From assembly GCA_019418545.1 (NCBI GenBank), contig DYBQ01000001.1, forward strand, positions 1-64,000: a stretch of DNA of 64,000 bases, written 5' to 3'. The notes under the pieces were generated by a model. That model saw only the letters and a list, made by a program, of their open reading frames with translations. It had not been told where the DNA came from and searched no databases. Shown here piece after piece: positions 16,344-25,233 of the stretch (within the stretch, counting starts at the first letter, position 1; every line of letters starts with the position of its first letter). Origin of the DNA: Clostridiales bacterium (lineage in GTDB: Bacteria > Bacillota > Clostridia > Oscillospirales > Acutalibacteraceae). Both the position numbers and the translations under genes were made by a program.

Positions 16344-16680
16344 TTACTTGCCGCTGCTGTTCAGGCGCGGGATAGGCTCGGTCTTCGTTTCCTGACAAAC
16401 CGTGCAGGTGTAGGTCTTGACGCCTTCTTTTTCAGCCGTGGGTTCAGTAGTTACGACACCGTTATCCTAAGTATGGTTGTTGGTTTTTGGTATGGTAGTG
16501 ATAATGCTGCTCACATCGCCGCAGACGGTGCAGTAGATTTCGGTGCGACCCTCTTCCTTGCAGGTGGGCTCAATGACACGCATGGCGGCATGATGGCCGG
16601 TGGAGTGTACAATGTTGTCATTGTAAGAGAAGCTGTCATCTTCGTTGCACTTGTGCATAGTATCCAGTACATATGGCTAA
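16344..16680 (-). pseudogene. C-terminal remnant of a surface protein with CxxC repeats, broken by an amber stop
   Basis: Two copies of a repeat found in Clostridia surface proteins can be read in one frame: EPTCKEEGRTEIYCTVCGD and EPTAEKEGVKTYTCTVCQE, each followed by an I.TIP or EPIP ending. An in-frame TAG at 16467-16469 falls in the repeat pattern where HTWDNG would be expected, so a TGG codon has probably become TAG. There is no signal peptide and no proper start: the frame meets another stop at about 16690. This is the leftover tail of a larger gene, still followed by its terminator. Confidence 0.75.
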
Positions 16681-16800
16681 CTCCCAACCTCCGCCACAAG
16701 CCATTGATTTCCGTCTTTTTCTAAAAACTTCCGTCATGTTGCATATTGACTCTTTTCAGAGAAAGGAGTACGCTATTCTGAATCGAAGGAAGGGATTATT

Positions 16801-17733
16801 ATGGAAGTCAGTATATTGCTCATGCAGCAGATAGCCCAGCTGTTTATCGTTCTTCTGATGGGCTATGTAGTCGTCAAGTCAGGGCTTCTGAAAGCCTCAG
16901 ACAGTAAGGTTTTGTCCGTAGTTTTCGTATATCTGGTCATGCCGTGCGTCGTTCTCAATGCATTTCAAATCGACGATACGCCGCAGATTCGCACAGGACT
17001 CTTGTACTCGATGGGCATAGCGGTCGGAATGCATGTCGTGTTTCTGGTCCTCAATGCCATCTTCAAAAAACCGCTGAAACTGGATGTTGTGGAGCAGGTC
17101 AACATCATATACAGCAATGCTGCCGCGCTTGTCATCCCTCTGGTTCAGGCTTTGCTCGGCGAGGAATATGTCGTGTATTCCTGTGCTTTCGTCATCGTTC
17201 AGCTGATTCTTCTCTGGACGCACGCAAGTGCCTGCCTGCAAGAAGGCACAAAACTCGAATGGAAGAAGATTCTGACCAATGTCAATCTGATTGCGATTGT
17301 CGCCGGTGCGCTCTTGTACATTCTGCATATCTCGCTTCCCTCGCCAATCGTAAGCACGCTCAGTAGCGTAGGTGCTATGATAGGGCCTATGGGTATGCTG
17401 CTGGCCGGTATGGCGATTGCGGAAGTACCGTTAAAGAAAGTCTTCTGTACACCGCGCAACTATCTTCCCGTTGCGCTCCGTCTGCTGGTCGTACCGATGG
17501 TTGTATTGCTTCTTCTCAGTGTCACCCACGCATCCACTTGGATTGCGGACGGCAAGGCGATTCTCATGACGGTGTTCCTGTCCGCCATCACGCCGGCCTG
17601 TGCGACTGTTACCTCGATGGCGCAGCTGTACAACCGGGATGCGGCACATTCGAGTGCCTTGTATGTACTCAGTACATTGCTTTCTATCATCACTATGCCT
17701 ATTATGATTGGCCTGTTTGAGATACTGGTGTGA
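16801..17733 (+). CDS. AEC-family (auxin efflux carrier-like) transporter
   Basis: A 310-aa integral membrane protein with about ten segments in two halves of five. The first half starts with QLFIVLLMGYVVVKSGLL and VFVYLVMPCVVLNAF, the second with IGPMGMLLAGMAIAEVPLKK and the AITPACATVTSMA loop. This fits the AEC family, whose bacterial members export or import carboxylates such as malate or malonate. GAAGGAAGGG precedes the ATG. The gene stands alone with its own terminator. Substrate cannot be told. Confidence 0.85.
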   Translation: MEVSILLMQQIAQLFIVLLMGYVVVKSGLLKASDSKVLSVVFVYLVMPCVVLNAFQIDDTPQIRTGLLYSMGIAVGMHVVFLVLNAIFKKPLKLDVVEQVNIIYSNAAALVIPLVQALLGEEYVVYSCAFVIVQLILLWTHASACLQEGTKLEWKKILTNVNLIAIVAGALLYILHISLPSPIVSTLSSVGAMIGPMGMLLAGMAIAEVPLKKVFCTPRNYLPVALRLLVVPMVVLLLLSVTHASTWIADGKAILMTVFLSAITPACATVTSMAQLYNRDAAHSSALYVLSTLLSIITMPIMIGLFEILV

Positions 17734-17767
17734 TATACCTTTTATAAGTACAGATTAAGGAAGCAAA

Positions 17768-17795
17768 AAGCGCCCACCTTTCACGGTGAGCGCTT
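17768..17795 (+). terminator. Terminator of the AEC gene
   Basis: AAGCGCCCACC pairs imperfectly with GGTGAGCGCTT, then TCTTCATTTT. It lies 35 bp past the stop and also faces the end of the leftward gene at 17813. Confidence 0.75.
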
Positions 17796-17812
17796 CTTCA
17801 TTTTGTGGAATA

Positions 17813-18200
17813 TTACTGGATACCCAGAGCGACTTTCAAATTGTCATTGAAAGAATCTGCGATGGCGTGAACACTTCTATACTGGCCGGTGTATCTCTTA
17901 CATTGCTCGTGGGTGATGGGGTGTGTCATATACGATATGGTCTATACGAACATCCACGGTCAATTTGTTGTTGCAGTATTCAGCGGGACGATTTTCGAGA
18001 ATATACGGACCATAAATGACCGTGCCGTAGGCATACACACCACTCTCATGCGCGGGGTCCTGTTTGCCGACATGCAGAATTACAATGTCCCCAAGCTGCA
18101 TATCACGAGTGGCAAGAAAACACTCTACATGACCGGAGTCTTTTACATTATCGAACAGGTTCCACTGACGGAGATTCACGGGTTCTAAATAGATGCGCAT
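17813..18200 (-). pseudogene. EVE-like (PUA-fold) protein with a frameshift
   Basis: The first 93 codons read MRIYLEPVNLRQWNLF, then LGDIVILHVGKQDPAHESG with VYAYGTVIYGPY, then VDVRIDHIVYD, a pattern like EVE/PUA-fold domains that read modified bases. The frame stops early at 17898. A run of four G on the plus strand (17918-17921) marks the fault: dropping one base gives DTPITHEQCKRYTGQYRS and continues to KVALGIQ and a stop at 17813-17815, a natural length near 128 aa. The start overlaps the end of the upstream membrane-protein gene by 16 nt. It may be a real frameshift or a sequencing error. Confidence 0.6.
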
Positions 18201-20086
18201 ACTGTAGTTCCTTCAGGTGCAGAATATGGCACTAGCGTGTCATTGTGTGCTAAATCGTCAAAAAAGTTTACAAGGTCGTCTGGAGTTGGCTCTAGCAAAG
18301 CGGCTCTTTGACGAATAACTTCTTCAAAATAATGCCGTAGGAAATCGTCAATGATTTTTTCCTGCTTATTGTTCGATGCAAAGACAGCTTGAAGCAGTTT
18401 CTTCAGCTCTCGTGGCTTAATGCCATTCAACTTTTCTACAATGACATTTAATTCGGAGTCGCTCAGCATGTAGTCATATGCAAGATTGATAATTACTGCA
18501 TTGAACAGTCGAGATAGGATGACAGAGTCGTCTTCACGAACAAAGTCTCCTACAGCTTTTACAGCAACTCCTCCAGCAAAACCGCCTACCATTCCGCCAG
18601 CGAAGCCTAATACTGTTCCGACAGGACCACTGACCGATGTTCCTGTTATTGCACCAATTTTAGCGGTCGCAAAAGCCGTGGCCGCAACACCTGCGCCACC
18701 GCCAGTGAGAGAGCCAACGAGAGAGAGCATGTTCTTCGAGTATTGTGCGCCGGATAGTTTCTTAGAAAAAACACCGTAAGTGTCTGGAGCAGCAAATACA
18801 ACAAGCGTGATTACCGCAGTCACTGCGTTCGAACGAAGAATCTTTGCTAACTGATTTTTCGCGGCCGCACCGCTAATTGCGCCTTTACCGGCCAGTGACC
18901 GCAAGGCATTCACAATGGATTGGGTGGTTTTGAAGCCTAATTTGTCAACGATATAGGCACTTGCTGTTATAAACTGGCTCGGCAAAACTGTTCGAGCAAT
19001 CTGCTGCGTCAGAACATGACTTATGAAACTCAAACCGAATGTTTGTATGCCAGCAGCCATAGCACAGTCCATTGCCTTATGACGGTTTCCGGTTTGGGCA
19101 TAAACCAAAAGAAAAGTAACCAAAAAACTAATACCAAATGCAAATGAGCATGTTACGATACCTCTAGCTGCATCGTATGCCAAGGATTCAATAGTTCCGG
19201 GTTTTGTAAGATTGACTGCTTGCTGGTACGAGAGGCGACCTTTCTTAATAATTTGGCTGGCTTCGTTTGGGTCTGTAATACCGGGGACTTTGCCTTCGAG
19301 AATTTTCTGACGGAACAAATTGACAGCTTCGGCATACTTATCGCTTGGAACTTCAATCAACATGTTTTCGCCATCAGGCATCCGATACCGAAACATACCG
19401 GTGCTCTTATCGAAACAAGATTCCACACAGCTTCGTGCTGTTTTATGATATTTGGTTTGAATGAAAACGCCATTTACAAACCTATCGGGACCGTTTTTTG
19501 CGTTATCCCTGCCGAGCACTTTCGCGTCAGCTCCGTCTAACTTATCCATTAAGTTGAGAGCTTCCTCAGCCATTTCGCCATGACCGGTTTTCGTTCTGCA
19601 TTGTGCCCAAGCACCCGGTATAGTTGACTCGATTCCGGCAAAGAAGTTCGCCGTGTTGACGGCAGACTCTTTTACGATGTCATTATAGGAGTCTGAGTAG
19701 GTCTGAAAGAAATTCTTCTTATTAGACAGCTTTGCGATGTAACGCTTGTTGTAGTATACCAGAAGATGACTATAGGATTCTCGAATATTAAAGTCTTCCG
19801 GATTAAAATAAGCCCATTTTATGTAATAGTATTGCGAGAAGATTTTATCCTTTTTCTTCCTATCTTTATTATCCTCTTTGATTACTTCTTCGCTGGCTCT
19901 AAGAAATATTCCTTGCTTAGTAATTACCATTCCTGAAACTCGATTAGTTACTTCTACATCAGCCCAAAGAATCTTTTGCTCCCGTGGGACAGGAAATAAT
20001 TCATGAATCTTTTTTACTGTATCAGAATATAGACGGGTATGGGATGGACCTAAGCGTTTGAGAGTTTCCTCAAGCACAATATCCAT
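18185..20086 (-). CDS. Glycine-rich membrane protein with an IQTK motif, function unknown
   Basis: A 633-aa protein. The middle has a conserved-looking block: HGEMAEEALNLMD, then LGRDNAKNGPDRFVNG and VFIQTKYHKTARSCVESCF, then MLIEVPSDKYAEAV, GKVPGITDPNEA and GTIESLAYDAARG. The D..VNG.FIQTKY part resembles the D...x.QxK core of PD-(D/E)xK nucleases, but that is a guess. After it come hydrophobic, glycine-zipper segments (FAFGISFLVTFLLVYA; GGMVGGFAGGVAVKAVG). I have seen this block in proteins of genomic islands but cannot name the family. AAGGAG lies before the ATG. It overlaps the EVE-like gene and sits in the defence island. Confidence 0.6.
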   Translation of the reverse strand: MDIVLEETLKRLGPSHTRLYSDTVKKIHELFPVPREQKILWADVEVTNRVSGMVITKQGIFLRASEEVIKEDNKDRKKKDKIFSQYYYIKWAYFNPEDFNIRESYSHLLVYYNKRYIAKLSNKKNFFQTYSDSYNDIVKESAVNTANFFAGIESTIPGAWAQCRTKTGHGEMAEEALNLMDKLDGADAKVLGRDNAKNGPDRFVNGVFIQTKYHKTARSCVESCFDKSTGMFRYRMPDGENMLIEVPSDKYAEAVNLFRQKILEGKVPGITDPNEASQIIKKGRLSYQQAVNLTKPGTIESLAYDAARGIVTCSFAFGISFLVTFLLVYAQTGNRHKAMDCAMAAGIQTFGLSFISHVLTQQIARTVLPSQFITASAYIVDKLGFKTTQSIVNALRSLAGKGAISGAAAKNQLAKILRSNAVTAVITLVVFAAPDTYGVFSKKLSGAQYSKNMLSLVGSLTGGGAGVAATAFATAKIGAITGTSVSGPVGTVLGFAGGMVGGFAGGVAVKAVGDFVREDDSVILSRLFNAVIINLAYDYMLSDSELNVIVEKLNGIKPRELKKLLQAVFASNNKQEKIIDDFLRHYFEEVIRQRAALLEPTPDDLVNFFDDLAHNDTLVPYSAPEGTTVCASI

Positions 20087-20309
20087 GTGATTTCGACTCC
20101 TTTAACGGTTACTGTATGTTATCAGTTGTTTTCGATTACCTACTTCACATATTTCCGAATCATACTTAGCGGATGCTCCGGGAACCGTTCATCTAACAGT
20201 TGTTTGCTTATTATCTTCATTATACATCTTAGAGAATACCATAATTTGGACTTTAACCTATATGTAATCTGATTTGTCTGGATGCACAAAGATTGCAAAA
20301 GTATTTTGT

Positions 20310-20840
20310 CTATTTTGGTGGCCGTATTGAACCAGCTTTAAATTTGTCGCGTCTCTTGTGGTATACGACAGAGCCGTCTTCGAATCGTACCGCAATGTCA
20401 TAAAAGCCATTGTCAGCAATGACAGTAGCCATCATGCCACAGTTCATGCGTTTCTTTGCTCCAACGAGTGAGAAGGTTCGTGTGGCGTTTTTGCGATACT
20501 CTTCTGTTCCATCGAACTCAACAAGGTCAAGAATATCATTGATTTCTTCATTTCCGATGTTGTTCTGACCGATGAATGCCAGCACCTTATCGTACCATGT
20601 GCAAATGACTTTATGCTCGTAGATACTCTGCAAGCCCATGAGCTTCTTTGAAATCTTATAGATTCCATTGCCTGTTTCGAACTCTTTAATTGCCTCTTCA
20701 TTCAGGTTAGAAACAATAGAAAGAGCTGTACTCACGGCACTCGTGGTGAGAGTTGCTTCGTTTCTGCCTTCGAGATATAGAGGGCGTTCATTCTCAATCA
20801 AGGCTTTTACGCCATCACGCCACACCTTACGAGATGTCAT
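20310..20840 (-). CDS. Hypothetical protein with NCGM-type C-terminal domain
   Basis: A 176-aa protein. The first 130 residues are helical and unassigned. The end (NCGMMATVIADNGFYDIAVRF and FEDGSVVYHKRRDKF) is a small beta domain seen, often repeated, in many Firmicutes proteins of mobile regions, with the pattern NCG..A.I......DI.V.FEDG. It is thought to be an accessory nucleic-acid or protein-binding unit. The ribosome site is weak. It lies 27 nt after the PD-(D/E)xK gene and is probably cotranscribed with it. Confidence 0.55.
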   Translation of the reverse strand: MTSRKVWRDGVKALIENERPLYLEGRNEATLTTSAVSTALSIVSNLNEEAIKEFETGNGIYKISKKLMGLQSIYEHKVICTWYDKVLAFIGQNNIGNEEINDILDLVEFDGTEEYRKNATRTFSLVGAKKRMNCGMMATVIADNGFYDIAVRFEDGSVVYHKRRDKFKAGSIRPPK

Positions 20841-20867
20841 ATTCTGCGCAGAATAAGGAATTGCCTC

Positions 20868-22328
20868 TCAGTTATAAGGATTGAGATAGATGTGGCTTGT
20901 GCTTGATATGTCGATAACACAACCATGAGCACGACCTAGATGCCACGCATAAATAGTCGTGTCACCCTGATACCCTGTTAATCCACCAAAAGTAGGCTGA
21001 TTTATGTAGTCCTCGTAGGAAACGAGCTCCATACTACGGCCTTCCTCGTTCGCTCTTTGTACCGATGCACAATGGTAAGCATACATGACTTCCGGTGATG
21101 GTGTAAGCTCCTTCAAACCATCGGAAATCTGCTTCATTTTATCCCAGTAGGGAGAAAACCACGCGAGTATCTGATTGGCGTACTCAACCATATGGTCGTA
21201 GTAGTACCGGGCAGGATACGCTGCGTGGATAGTCCGCGCACCATTCAGAACAGAAAGTTCTCCCATTGCGCTCTGAGAAAGGAACATCACAAAGCCGCCG
21301 TGCTTTATCATCATCACAGCTTTCGTATGCGAAAACAGAGGTCTACTGTTGCGGTTCGTGCCGCTCTGCTGCATAAAAGTCCAGTAATCATCTACCGAAA
21401 TCAGATGAATACCGTCCTCATAGTCATCTAGCTTGAAATCCGTCTGCTTAAAGTTCTCTCTGTACCAATCCCTGACCGCGTCTGCGTTCTTGACTTCAAC
21501 GGATGCCCACTTTTTGTACGCTTTTTCGATTTCTTTCGGCGTACTTCCGAGCGAATATGGGTTGTAATCCATCTTGTAGCCGATAACATCACGGCTCACC
21601 TTGTACAGTATTTCGTTGGGAATTTTTTTGATATCGTAGTAATAGAGCGTGTTCTTCATCGGATTGAAGAATCCAATGCGTTTCAGCTTGCGGAAGTAGC
21701 GGCTGTTGTACGACTGGTAGCCCATGATGTAGTACATCAAGAGCTGCAATGTCCAGCGACTATTTAGATTACCACTGGTGCATTTCATGTCCAGCAGCGT
21801 GGTCTCCGTAACATAATCGCCGTCACCGCTGCTTACTAATCGACTGTATCCGCCGTCCATCGTGAAACCGTTTAGAACAGGCATCTCATAGGCATGGAAA
21901 AATGCAATAGTACGCTGAATCATAATGGCAGTTGCCAATAGCACTTCTTTGGGCGGAGCTTTTGCTTCTGTTGGGACAAATGCTGCCGTGCCTTGCCGAA
22001 AGGCAACATCGAATTTTACAAGTTCAAATGCAGCACACAGAGATAGCTCATTAAGGCCCGTAACTTTGTCAAGCAGCCTGATAGCATCCGCCCCATGAGC
22101 TACTTTTGCGGCACCTGCCAATGATATGGAGAACGCAGCCTGTTTGTCCTCTGTCATGGCAAACCGCGTCATGTAATCAACAACTGTACCTGCCGCGCCC
22201 GCATACTCAGACGGAATCGAAGGGATGGTCTTACCATCGTCATATTCGATTGTTCTGAATAGGCTTACAGGTAGATAGCCGCCGTTCGGCTGCTTTGCCT
22301 GTGCTGCCATTGCTGATACAGAGAACAT
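20868..22328 (-). CDS. PD-(D/E)xK nuclease-like protein
   Basis: A 486-aa protein. The motif GDGDYVTETTLLDMKC (Asp169/Asp171, Asp180, Lys182), followed by Gln195 in W.LQLLMYYI.G, is the Cas4/RecB-like nuclease core. The remaining 280 residues (LKRIGFFNP, YDIKKIPNE, IDISSTSHIYLNPYN) have no family I know and may bind the target. It follows the AAA+ gene by 35 bp with GGGAG before the ATG, in the same direction as mcrBC, so it is likely part of one transcript. A restriction or DNA-processing role is inferred from motif and place. Confidence 0.6.
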   Translation of the reverse strand: MFSVSAMAAQAKQPNGGYLPVSLFRTIEYDDGKTIPSIPSEYAGAAGTVVDYMTRFAMTEDKQAAFSISLAGAAKVAHGADAIRLLDKVTGLNELSLCAAFELVKFDVAFRQGTAAFVPTEAKAPPKEVLLATAIMIQRTIAFFHAYEMPVLNGFTMDGGYSRLVSSGDGDYVTETTLLDMKCTSGNLNSRWTLQLLMYYIMGYQSYNSRYFRKLKRIGFFNPMKNTLYYYDIKKIPNEILYKVSRDVIGYKMDYNPYSLGSTPKEIEKAYKKWASVEVKNADAVRDWYRENFKQTDFKLDDYEDGIHLISVDDYWTFMQQSGTNRNSRPLFSHTKAVMMIKHGGFVMFLSQSAMGELSVLNGARTIHAAYPARYYYDHMVEYANQILAWFSPYWDKMKQISDGLKELTPSPEVMYAYHCASVQRANEEGRSMELVSYEDYINQPTFGGLTGYQGDTTIYAWHLGRAHGCVIDISSTSHIYLNPYN

Positions 22329-22363
22329 TCGACTACTCCCTTGGCTTTCACATTGTAGTAAAA

Positions 22364-24145
22364 TTATGCCTGCTCCACATCTTCAAGTGTGAGCATAGCA
22401 ATGTCATCACCACTAATTCCGTAAGCGGTTGCAAGTCTGTTAGCCTGATTTATTGCAGCACGCTCGAAAAAGTTCCGTACCTCGCGACCGTTTGCGAAGG
22501 AATCATCTCGATGGTTATATTTGTTGGTGAAGTACTCCAAAACATAATGGTCAACAGTGTAATCCGTTGTATAGCCGGATTTTTTGCACATGCTTTCGAA
22601 GATTTCCAGCAATTCAGAGGGCGTGTAATCCTCAAATGTGATATACCGATTGAATCTGGATTTCAAGCCCGGATTGGAATTGATAAACCTTTCCATTAGT
22701 CCCGGATATCCTGCCACAATAACTACCAAATCATCACGATGGTCTTCCATCGCCTTCAAGATGGTGTCTATGGCTTCTTGCCCATAGTCATTGAAGCTAT
22801 TATCTTTTGCTAGTGTATACGCTTCATCGATAAAAAGTACTCCGCCTAATGCTTTTTGGATGACTTCTTGGGTCTTGATTGCAGTTTGCCCAACATATCC
22901 TCCTACAAGACCGGAACGGTCAACTTCTACAAGTTGCCCCTTAGACAATACGCCAAGTTCATGGTAAATACTGGCGATAAGGCGTGCCACCGTGGTTTTA
23001 CCTGTTCCGGGATTGCCAACAAATACGAGGTGACGGGAAAACAGCAAATCGGGCAAGCCATTTTCACGGCGAAGTTTTTGCACTTTAAGCAAATTGATAA
23101 GAGATGTAACCTCTTTTTTAACCTGCTGCAAGCCAACCAAGCTGTATAACTCATCAAGAGCCCCTTCTAAAGTTGTTGTTATATCCGCTTCTTTTGCACA
23201 TACCTCTTGGCACGCTATCGTATTTTCAGCGGTACAATTCATCCCCGTATCAACTATATAATCAGGCACTGAATCCGTGCCATGTTCCGGTGCCTTAGTA
23301 TATTTGGTATTCAATTCGGGAGAATAAACATCTACTATTTTCTCCTTTTCACCGTAGCTCGCATGAAGTGAAATGCCGTTCCCGCTTTTCATAAGCAAGA
23401 AGTTACTACTCAATTCAATAGGCATACGCTTGTCAATGTACAGCCACTGTAAAGCACTTATCCCATTAGTTGTTTCAATTCCCTCCACAAACGACTCCTC
23501 ATAATATAGCATACCGTTTGAAAAGTCACACCTGCTTGGAACTCTTCCCCTCATTGTGGGATACTCTCGATTAAAGCTTTCCGTTTGGCGCTCTTCAAGC
23601 TGCAATATTCTTGAATATTTCGATGATAGCGCATACTCTTTGCTGTTCTGACCAGTTAAGTAATATATAATGCCAATATTGTGAATTATGGAAAGAACAG
23701 CACTTTGCTCTTCACTTGTATAATCTTTAGAGCTTGGCGGATTAAATATGTCGTTTTTATCCTCACGACTATCATATTCATTTAAAGCCGCAGTATAGCA
23801 CTCAATGGCCTTATTCCACTTACCCAACACGATATAGTTTTGCGCCATAATGGTCAACACAAGCGGCTTTAATTCATGACGGTTTACAATTTTACTTGCA
23901 ATGGTAATTACCATTTTTGCAGCTTGCCATTTGTTTTTTGTCACTTCGCTTTCATCATCATAATCCCACGAGAAATACTCAAAATCCGTATCAAAAATAT
24001 ACTTCTGCAGTAAAAAGATAATGTTTTCAATACTACCATAATCGGATGAATCCATCTCAACACTCCGAACCCATCTTTGGTACTCATCAAGGGTGACCTT
24101 ATTTTGCCAAGATAATATCGGTGTAAAGTCATTAACATCAAACAT
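22364..24145 (-). CDS. CbxX/EccA-type AAA+ ATPase with TPR-like N-terminal region
   Basis: A 593-aa protein. The N-terminal 320 residues contain helical, TPR-like stretches (LTIMAQNYIVLGKWNKAIEC). The C-terminal half is a single AAA+ module of the CbxX/CfxQ/EccA group: GNPGTGKT at 377-384, GGYVGQTA in the pore loop, LFIDEAYT with Asp440, and the NPGLKSRFN arginine finger. Such ATPases remodel protein complexes, often with a partner coded next door. ATG at 24145 follows GAGAGGGG. It overlaps or abuts mcrC upstream and the nuclease-like gene downstream, which suggests a McrBC-linked extension. Confidence 0.8.
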   Translation of the reverse strand: MFDVNDFTPILSWQNKVTLDEYQRWVRSVEMDSSDYGSIENIIFLLQKYIFDTDFEYFSWDYDDESEVTKNKWQAAKMVITIASKIVNRHELKPLVLTIMAQNYIVLGKWNKAIECYTAALNEYDSREDKNDIFNPPSSKDYTSEEQSAVLSIIHNIGIIYYLTGQNSKEYALSSKYSRILQLEERQTESFNREYPTMRGRVPSRCDFSNGMLYYEESFVEGIETTNGISALQWLYIDKRMPIELSSNFLLMKSGNGISLHASYGEKEKIVDVYSPELNTKYTKAPEHGTDSVPDYIVDTGMNCTAENTIACQEVCAKEADITTTLEGALDELYSLVGLQQVKKEVTSLINLLKVQKLRRENGLPDLLFSRHLVFVGNPGTGKTTVARLIASIYHELGVLSKGQLVEVDRSGLVGGYVGQTAIKTQEVIQKALGGVLFIDEAYTLAKDNSFNDYGQEAIDTILKAMEDHRDDLVVIVAGYPGLMERFINSNPGLKSRFNRYITFEDYTPSELLEIFESMCKKSGYTTDYTVDHYVLEYFTNKYNHRDDSFANGREVRNFFERAAINQANRLATAYGISGDDIAMLTLEDVEQA

Positions 24146-24159
24146 TGTAATTTCCCCTC

Positions 24160-25233
24160 TCACATACTAAAGTGACTATCCGCGATTTGGTCGAGAGCTT
24201 GCCTTATGTTATTAAACGGTTGGTATAGGTCCAGCGTCCTGACAGTTATCTGGTTGCCGTGCATCTGAAACACACTATCCGGCTGGATAACATCTACCGT
24301 TTTTGCGTACAAAAGCATACCAGATACCTTGTGAGGCTCGCCACTCTTCTCCAGCTCAAATTCTTTATTCTTTACATAGGTGTAAATTTGGTACATATTC
24401 CCGGAATGAATGGTGCGTTTATTGTACTGCACCTGCATATTGTGAGCATAGTACTTGGCATCGATTATCAGAACGGAATTTTCCCTTTCCCGCTGGAGCA
24501 TGATATCGCTCTGCATGATTGGCAGAGCCGTCTGCACACCGTCTTCAAGCGCCCATCGTATCTGCGATGCCGATGGTTTCAGTTCCGGATGTTCTCGCCG
24601 ATAGTATTCCAGCAGGAATTTCTCATATAGGTGGCTCATCTCCTGACTGTCCTCAAATGCAGCGAGTTTATAGCTGCCATCATCTTCGGTCTGAAGCATA
24701 CCATTCAGAACGAGCTGGCAGATGCCTATGAGCATCAGATAAGTCTCGTTGTTGCGGTGAAATCGTAAGTCGGACCATCGTATAGAACTTGGCTCGACCT
24801 CATCGACAGACGAGAAGAAAAGCATTTCACTGCGGAGGCGCTGCCGATACTCTTTCTTTACCTCGTTGCTGCCAATCAGAGTCAGCGCAGTGGTTTTGAT
24901 TATCTGATTCAAAAGATTGTTTTCAGAGAGTTCATCGTACTCACAGTAAAGCTGCTGGCAATGGGCTATCTGGTTTCGAATCGTGCCCGGAAAGGAAATT
25001 TTACCGTGCAGTACGGAGAGGCCCCCTTCTTGGTCGATATACTCTTTATAGAGTCCCTGCTTTAGCTGCTGACTGATACCCTGCGCAAGAATTGCCGCAA
25101 AAAGGTTTTGAGCGTTGTCGAACTGGACGGTCTCCATATCCTTGTAGTTCTTCTGCTGCAGCGCCTTAAAAGCATAGGCCAGCATGTAGTAGATATTTTT
25201 TATAAGGATTTGTTCTCTATCACTTGCTGCCAT
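24160..25233 (-). CDS. mcrC: McrC-family restriction subunit
   Basis: A 357-aa protein of the McrC family, the nuclease partner of McrB. It has the family's N-terminal region (IKNIYYMLAYAF, FAAILAQGI) and a C-terminal PD-(D/E)xK core: SDIMLQ with Asp243 and VLIIDAKYY with Asp258 and Lys260. It cuts DNA when the McrB ring translocates on modified DNA. The ATG at 25233 lies inside the last 14 nt of mcrB, so the two are translationally coupled. The stop overlaps the start region of the AAA+ gene. Confidence 0.9.
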   Translation of the reverse strand: MAASDREQILIKNIYYMLAYAFKALQQKNYKDMETVQFDNAQNLFAAILAQGISQQLKQGLYKEYIDQEGGLSVLHGKISFPGTIRNQIAHCQQLYCEYDELSENNLLNQIIKTTALTLIGSNEVKKEYRQRLRSEMLFFSSVDEVEPSSIRWSDLRFHRNNETYLMLIGICQLVLNGMLQTEDDGSYKLAAFEDSQEMSHLYEKFLLEYYRREHPELKPSASQIRWALEDGVQTALPIMQSDIMLQRERENSVLIIDAKYYAHNMQVQYNKRTIHSGNMYQIYTYVKNKEFELEKSGEPHKVSGMLLYAKTVDVIQPDSVFQMHGNQITVRTLDLYQPFNNIRQALDQIADSHFSM

